In this document: positions 52,975 to 55,747 of the stretch, piece after piece
Position numbering within the stretch: the stretch's first letter is position 1
How the letters are laid out: the number at the start of each line of letters is the position of its first letter
Notes under the pieces: model-generated
Databases searched by the model: none
Seen by the model: only the letters and a program-made list of their open reading frames with translations
Told to the model about the DNA's origin: nothing
Made by a program: the position numbers and the translations under genes
Source: Hyphomicrobiaceae bacterium
GTDB taxonomy: Bacteria > Pseudomonadota > Alphaproteobacteria > Rhizobiales > Hyphomicrobiaceae
Direction of reading: 5' to 3'
Assembly (NCBI GenBank): GCA_025351355.1
Contig: JANXWC010000024.1
Location: 1-55,747, forward strand
DNA: 55,747 nt

Positions 52975-53692
52975 TCAACGCGCGCCAATGCCGATCATCC
53001 GTATCTTGGACGCGGCACCTGCTTTAGTTTCTGCCTCCGCAGACGCCACGACAGGCGCGGGATGGGCGGCAATCCAATCGCGGGCGCAGCGTGACAGCGC
53101 CACGGTCAGCCCGATAAGCACGTACAGCGGCCAAGTGAAGGCTTGCGTCAGAAACGTTCCTGCCACGCAGAAGCCTACCAACCCAGCCATCAGCGACACC
53201 GCCGTCGCTGTCAACATCGGTGGTGCACCAGCGGCAGCAAGGGCGTGAAGATTTCGGCCGGCGCTGCGTACGGTCGCCGTAACCAACATCAGGACTAGCA
53301 CAATCACGGGCAGCCCCGTCTCCGCCGGCACCTCGAACCAGATGTTGTGCACGGTCTTGTTTTGCCGCTGCCAATTGTCAGTCAAAAAAATGATAGCTGG
53401 CGGAAAAATTCGGCATCCGAGCGCCATCCATGCAATTGCAAAGGTGAGCAACAGCATTTACCGAATAGATTTCGGTCGCGAACAACCAGGCGATCTGGCG
53501 TTCCTGCGCGAACAGTATTCCCACCAAAATAAGATCGACCGCCAGCCCCAACCGTTTCAATTCGATCGCCATGAACGGCTCGATCGCATGGCATAGTGGC
53601 GGCGCTCTGGCCAAAGCTGGCTGTCGACAGCGTAAAGCTGCCTCCGTCATGGTTCCTGCAGTCGGCTCAAGCTCTGCATCAGGCCCGGGCAT
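52975..53692 (-). pseudogene. Decayed O-antigen-ligase-like membrane protein
   Basis: The open frame 52975-53457 (160 residues) begins directly after an in-frame stop. It resembles only the C-terminal part of Wzy/WaaL-type ligases: the periplasmic loop TVHNIWFEVPAETGLP (normally HNxxxExxGExG) followed by three membrane helices. The preceding DNA (53458-53692) encodes more hydrophobic sequence in another frame (FMAIELKRLGLAVDLILVGI), which suggests a frameshift. The N-terminal 250 or so residues expected for such enzymes are missing. No other polysaccharide genes surround it. It could still be a short membrane protein in its own right. Confidence 0.45.
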
Positions 53693-54627
53693 CCGCCGGC
53701 ACTGAGGGCCCGACTGTAGAGGCTGCGTGCGGTCCGCCGGTCAACCTTCATCCCCAGGCCGAATTCGTGTGTCCGGCCCAGAAAGCAATATGCCACCGGA
53801 TCGCCAAGGGCTGCAGCTATCTGCCAGATCGCGCCGGCGCCGTTATAGTCCGGCTCGCCGGTGCCGGGCGTGGCTAGGACTGATCCCAACTGCGTTAACG
53901 CCCACACCAGTGAGGCATCATTCAGCGTTGTAGCCAAAGCATGCTTCAGCCAATAGGCCGCCTCTGCCCGGTCGGCGCGCATCCCATTTGCGCCGCGCAA
54001 ATTGCGATCAGCGAAAGCCAGTGCATCCTCGCGTGTAATCCCGGCTGATTCCCGACCGCGTGGCGATCGCGGGGGATGCGTGAGGACTCGTGTGATGGCG
54101 CCACTGACAGCCGGTTCGTTAACGGGCACGTTCTCGTCAACCAGCGGCGCGGACGCTGCGACCGACGCCAGCGAGCCCGTCGAAATCGCCGACATCACTG
54201 GGGCGTTGGCGGCGCCCCCGATGTCCGACAGGGGACGGATTGATTGCACAGGGAGGTGCTGCAGGCCCAACGTCGCGACTACGCCGCAACAGAACGCCGC
54301 CATGGCTGGTGCTGCCGAACGGCTGGACCGGCCGACGCTTTCGCGGTTTGCACGCTGGCGATGCTGCAATTGACGCCCCACCCATCGTATCGCTGAGGGC
54401 CAAACCAAACTCCATGCCGCACCACCAAGCACCACTGCAGCCGCCGCAAGGGTGAAGGAGTCGATTCGCGCCCCACAGCAGGCCAGCACAGCGAAGACCG
54501 TGCCTGCAGCCACCGCCACGAGTGCCGCCCGCAACATTGGATTTACAGCTTGGGCGCGCGCAGGTACCGGCGCGCGAGCAGGAGCCAGCATAACCTCTTG
54601 ACGTCGGCAGTGGTGCGTATCTGACAT
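53647..54627 (-). CDS. Membrane protein with Sel1-like repeats, paralogue of the srfB-operon protein
   Basis: The 326-residue protein has two or three membrane segments in its first half (AALVAVAAGTVFAVLACCGA, AAAAVVLGGAAWSLVW, MAAFCCGVVATLGLQ) and Sel1/TPR-like helices at the C-terminus. The last 130 residues match the protein at 16309-17664 block for block: LAFADRNLRG against LSLADHNLRG, YWLKHALATT against FWLKRALATS, ALTQLGSVLATPG against ALTQLGTIYATAG, and GDPVAYCFLGRTHEFGLG against GDPVAHCFLGALYEHGLG. ATG 54627 is an uncertain start; TTG 54759 directly after trmFO is the longest. The function is unknown. Confidence 0.78.
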   Translation of the reverse strand: MSDTHHCRRQEVMLAPARAPVPARAQAVNPMLRAALVAVAAGTVFAVLACCGARIDSFTLAAAAVVLGGAAWSLVWPSAIRWVGRQLQHRQRANRESVGRSSRSAAPAMAAFCCGVVATLGLQHLPVQSIRPLSDIGGAANAPVMSAISTGSLASVAASAPLVDENVPVNEPAVSGAITRVLTHPPRSPRGRESAGITREDALAFADRNLRGANGMRADRAEAAYWLKHALATTLNDASLVWALTQLGSVLATPGTGEPDYNGAGAIWQIAAALGDPVAYCFLGRTHEFGLGMKVDRRTARSLYSRALSAGGCPGLMQSLSRLQEP

Positions 54628-54761
54628 CAGGGTCTGGCCCAAAGGACTGATAAAAATCGTTCCCGCAGCAACCGAAAAGTGCGCATGCCTCGTATGGGTG
54701 ATTCTGAATAGCAAGTCGAGTTCGCGATCGTCGCGAAAATAGTTGTGCGGCGACGCCAACG

Positions 54762-55747
54762 TTACTGGGCTGCCAGCCAGTGATCGATGTGTGCCAGCGC
54801 GCGCGCACTCATGGCGCGCTTCTTTGCAAAACCGCGATCACGCCCTTTGATCCGTTTGCCGTCGGCATCCGCTGTCGGCGCCTCCATATCCGGGAACAGA
54901 CCAAAATTGACGTTCATGGGTTGGAAAGATCTGGCGCCGCGCAACGCCTCTTGCTCGGGCTCGGTTTCCGCTTCAATATGACCACCGGTGATATGCGCGA
55001 GCAGGGCGCCGAAGGCTGTGGTCGGCGGCGGCGGCGGCAGCGTTCGTCCCTGACGCTCGGCGGCGGCGAAACGACCGGCAAGCAGCCCGATGCCTGCGCT
55101 CTCGACATACCCCTCGCACCCCGTGATCTGGCCGGCAAACCGGAGCCTTGGTTGCACTTTGAGGCGCAGGCGCAGATCCAGCAGTTTGGGTGAGTTGAGA
55201 TAGGTGTTGCGATGCAGCCCGCCGAGGCGCGCAAATTCGGCGTTTTCCAATCCGGGGATCATTTTGAAAATGCGGGTCTGCTCGCCATGCTTCAGCTTTG
55301 TTTGAAAGCCGACGATGTTCCACAATGTTCCGAGTGCATTGTCCTGCCGCAGTTGGACCACCGCATAAGGCCAGCGCCCGGTCCGGGGATCGTCGAGCCC
55401 GACGGGCTTCATCGGACCAAAACGCAGCGTCTCGCGACCCCGCTCGGCCATCACCTCGATGGGCAGGCAACCGTCGAAATACGGCGTGTTGGCCTCCCAC
55501 TCCTTGAAAACGGTTTTGTCTCCCGCCAGCAGGGCGTCGATGAAGGCCTCGTACTCCGCTTTGTTCATCGGGCAGTTGATGTAATCGGCGCCGGTGCCGG
55601 CGGGACCGATTTTGTCGTAGCGCGACTGCTTCCAGGCCGTCGTCATGTCGACGCTGTCGTGGTGGATGACGGGGGCGATGGCGTCGAAAAACGCCAAAGA
55701 AGTCTCCCCGGTCAGGGCCAGGATGGCTTCCGTCAATGATGGCGAGG
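54762..55747 (-). CDS. trmFO: Methylenetetrahydrofolate-tRNA-(uracil-5-)-methyltransferase TrmFO, partial
   Basis: TrmFO uses methylenetetrahydrofolate and FAD to make ribothymidine at position 54 of tRNA. The window holds the C-terminal 328 or so residues; the N-terminal FAD-binding part lies beyond the right edge. Recognisable blocks are [40 protein letters not shown] and [20 protein letters not shown], which places it with TrmFO (Gid) rather than the larger MnmG. The C-terminus is basic. The following gene on the same strand begins within a few bases to about 130 bases, depending on its start. Confidence 0.94.
   Translation of the reverse strand, partial: SPSLTEAILALTGETSLAFFDAIAPVIHHDSVDMTTAWKQSRYDKIGPAGTGADYINCPMNKAEYEAFIDALLAGDKTVFKEWEANTPYFDGCLPIEVMAERGRETLRFGPMKPVGLDDPRTGRWPYAVVQLRQDNALGTLWNIVGFQTKLKHGEQTRIFKMIPGLENAEFARLGGLHRNTYLNSPKLLDLRLRLKVQPRLRFAGQITGCEGYVESAGIGLLAGRFAAAERQGRTLPPPPPTTAFGALLAHITGGHIEAETEPEQEALRGARSFQPMNVNFGLFPDMEAPTADADGKRIKGRDRGFAKKRAMSARALAHIDHWLAAQ

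Overview
The window looks like chromosomal DNA of a high-GC alphaproteobacterium. The markers are TrmFO, UbiG, a MutL with the endonuclease motif, CcmC-CcmD-CcmG, an LspA-lipoprotein-M16 peptidase cluster, DctA, a fused indolepyruvate ferredoxin oxidoreductase, and several orphan Bug/TAXI solute-binding proteins. I cannot name a genus. Sampled host lines reach about 70% GC (11041-11100), while the first 2.6 kb is clearly poorer (38% GC at 1081-1140), which suggests acquired DNA. I found no rRNA, tRNA, CRISPR array, intact insertion sequence or prophage.

Layout. 1-2.6 kb: a two-gene restriction-modification cassette with convergent genes, a C5-cytosine methyltransferase and a NotI-family endonuclease. 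2.7-4.8 kb: a His-rich SEC-C protein, a small conserved protein and an MFS exporter. 4.8-9.1 kb: lspA, a lipoprotein, and two M16 peptidase-family proteins (one with the zinc motif, one without). 9.1-13.7 kb: a phosphoglucose-isomerase-like protein, mutL and an EamA transporter, then a perfect 58-bp tandem repeat and a TAXI binding protein on the other strand. 14.9-23.1 kb: a four-gene operon on the minus strand. It encodes SrfB, SrfC, a membrane protein with C-terminal Sel1-like repeats, and a secreted TolA-like coiled-coil protein. 23.7-29.3 kb: an HAD phosphatase, a Bug protein, two small membrane proteins, a hydroxyacid dehydrogenase and dctA.

29.4-34.5 kb: a structured leader and an O-acetylhomoserine sulfhydrylase, then GNAT-proB-hicB-hicA-proA, in which a toxin-antitoxin pair sits between the two proline genes. 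34.5-39.6 kb: a CoA-binding protein, a PpiD-like foldase, tpiA, ccmC, the short ccmD and ccmG. 39.8-46.2 kb: a NodU-type carbamoyltransferase, pheT without an adjacent pheS, a Bug protein and a second binding protein. 46.4-50.2 kb: the indolepyruvate oxidoreductase, with a 271-bp MITE-like element inserted exactly at its stop codon. 50.2-55.7 kb, minus strand: trmFO (cut by the window edge), a paralogue of the Sel1-like membrane protein, a decayed O-antigen-ligase-like fragment, and ubiG followed by two YeeE/YedE half-transporters and a persulfide dioxygenase that end at a clear terminator.

The best candidate for an undescribed system is the srfB-srfC operon. SrfB carries actin/Hsp70-like nucleotide-binding motifs, SrfC appears to have lost its P-loop, and the next two genes encode a membrane-anchored and a periplasmic partner. 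The operon looks like an ATP-driven machine at the envelope rather than a secreted toxin. The membrane component has a second copy about 37 kb away.
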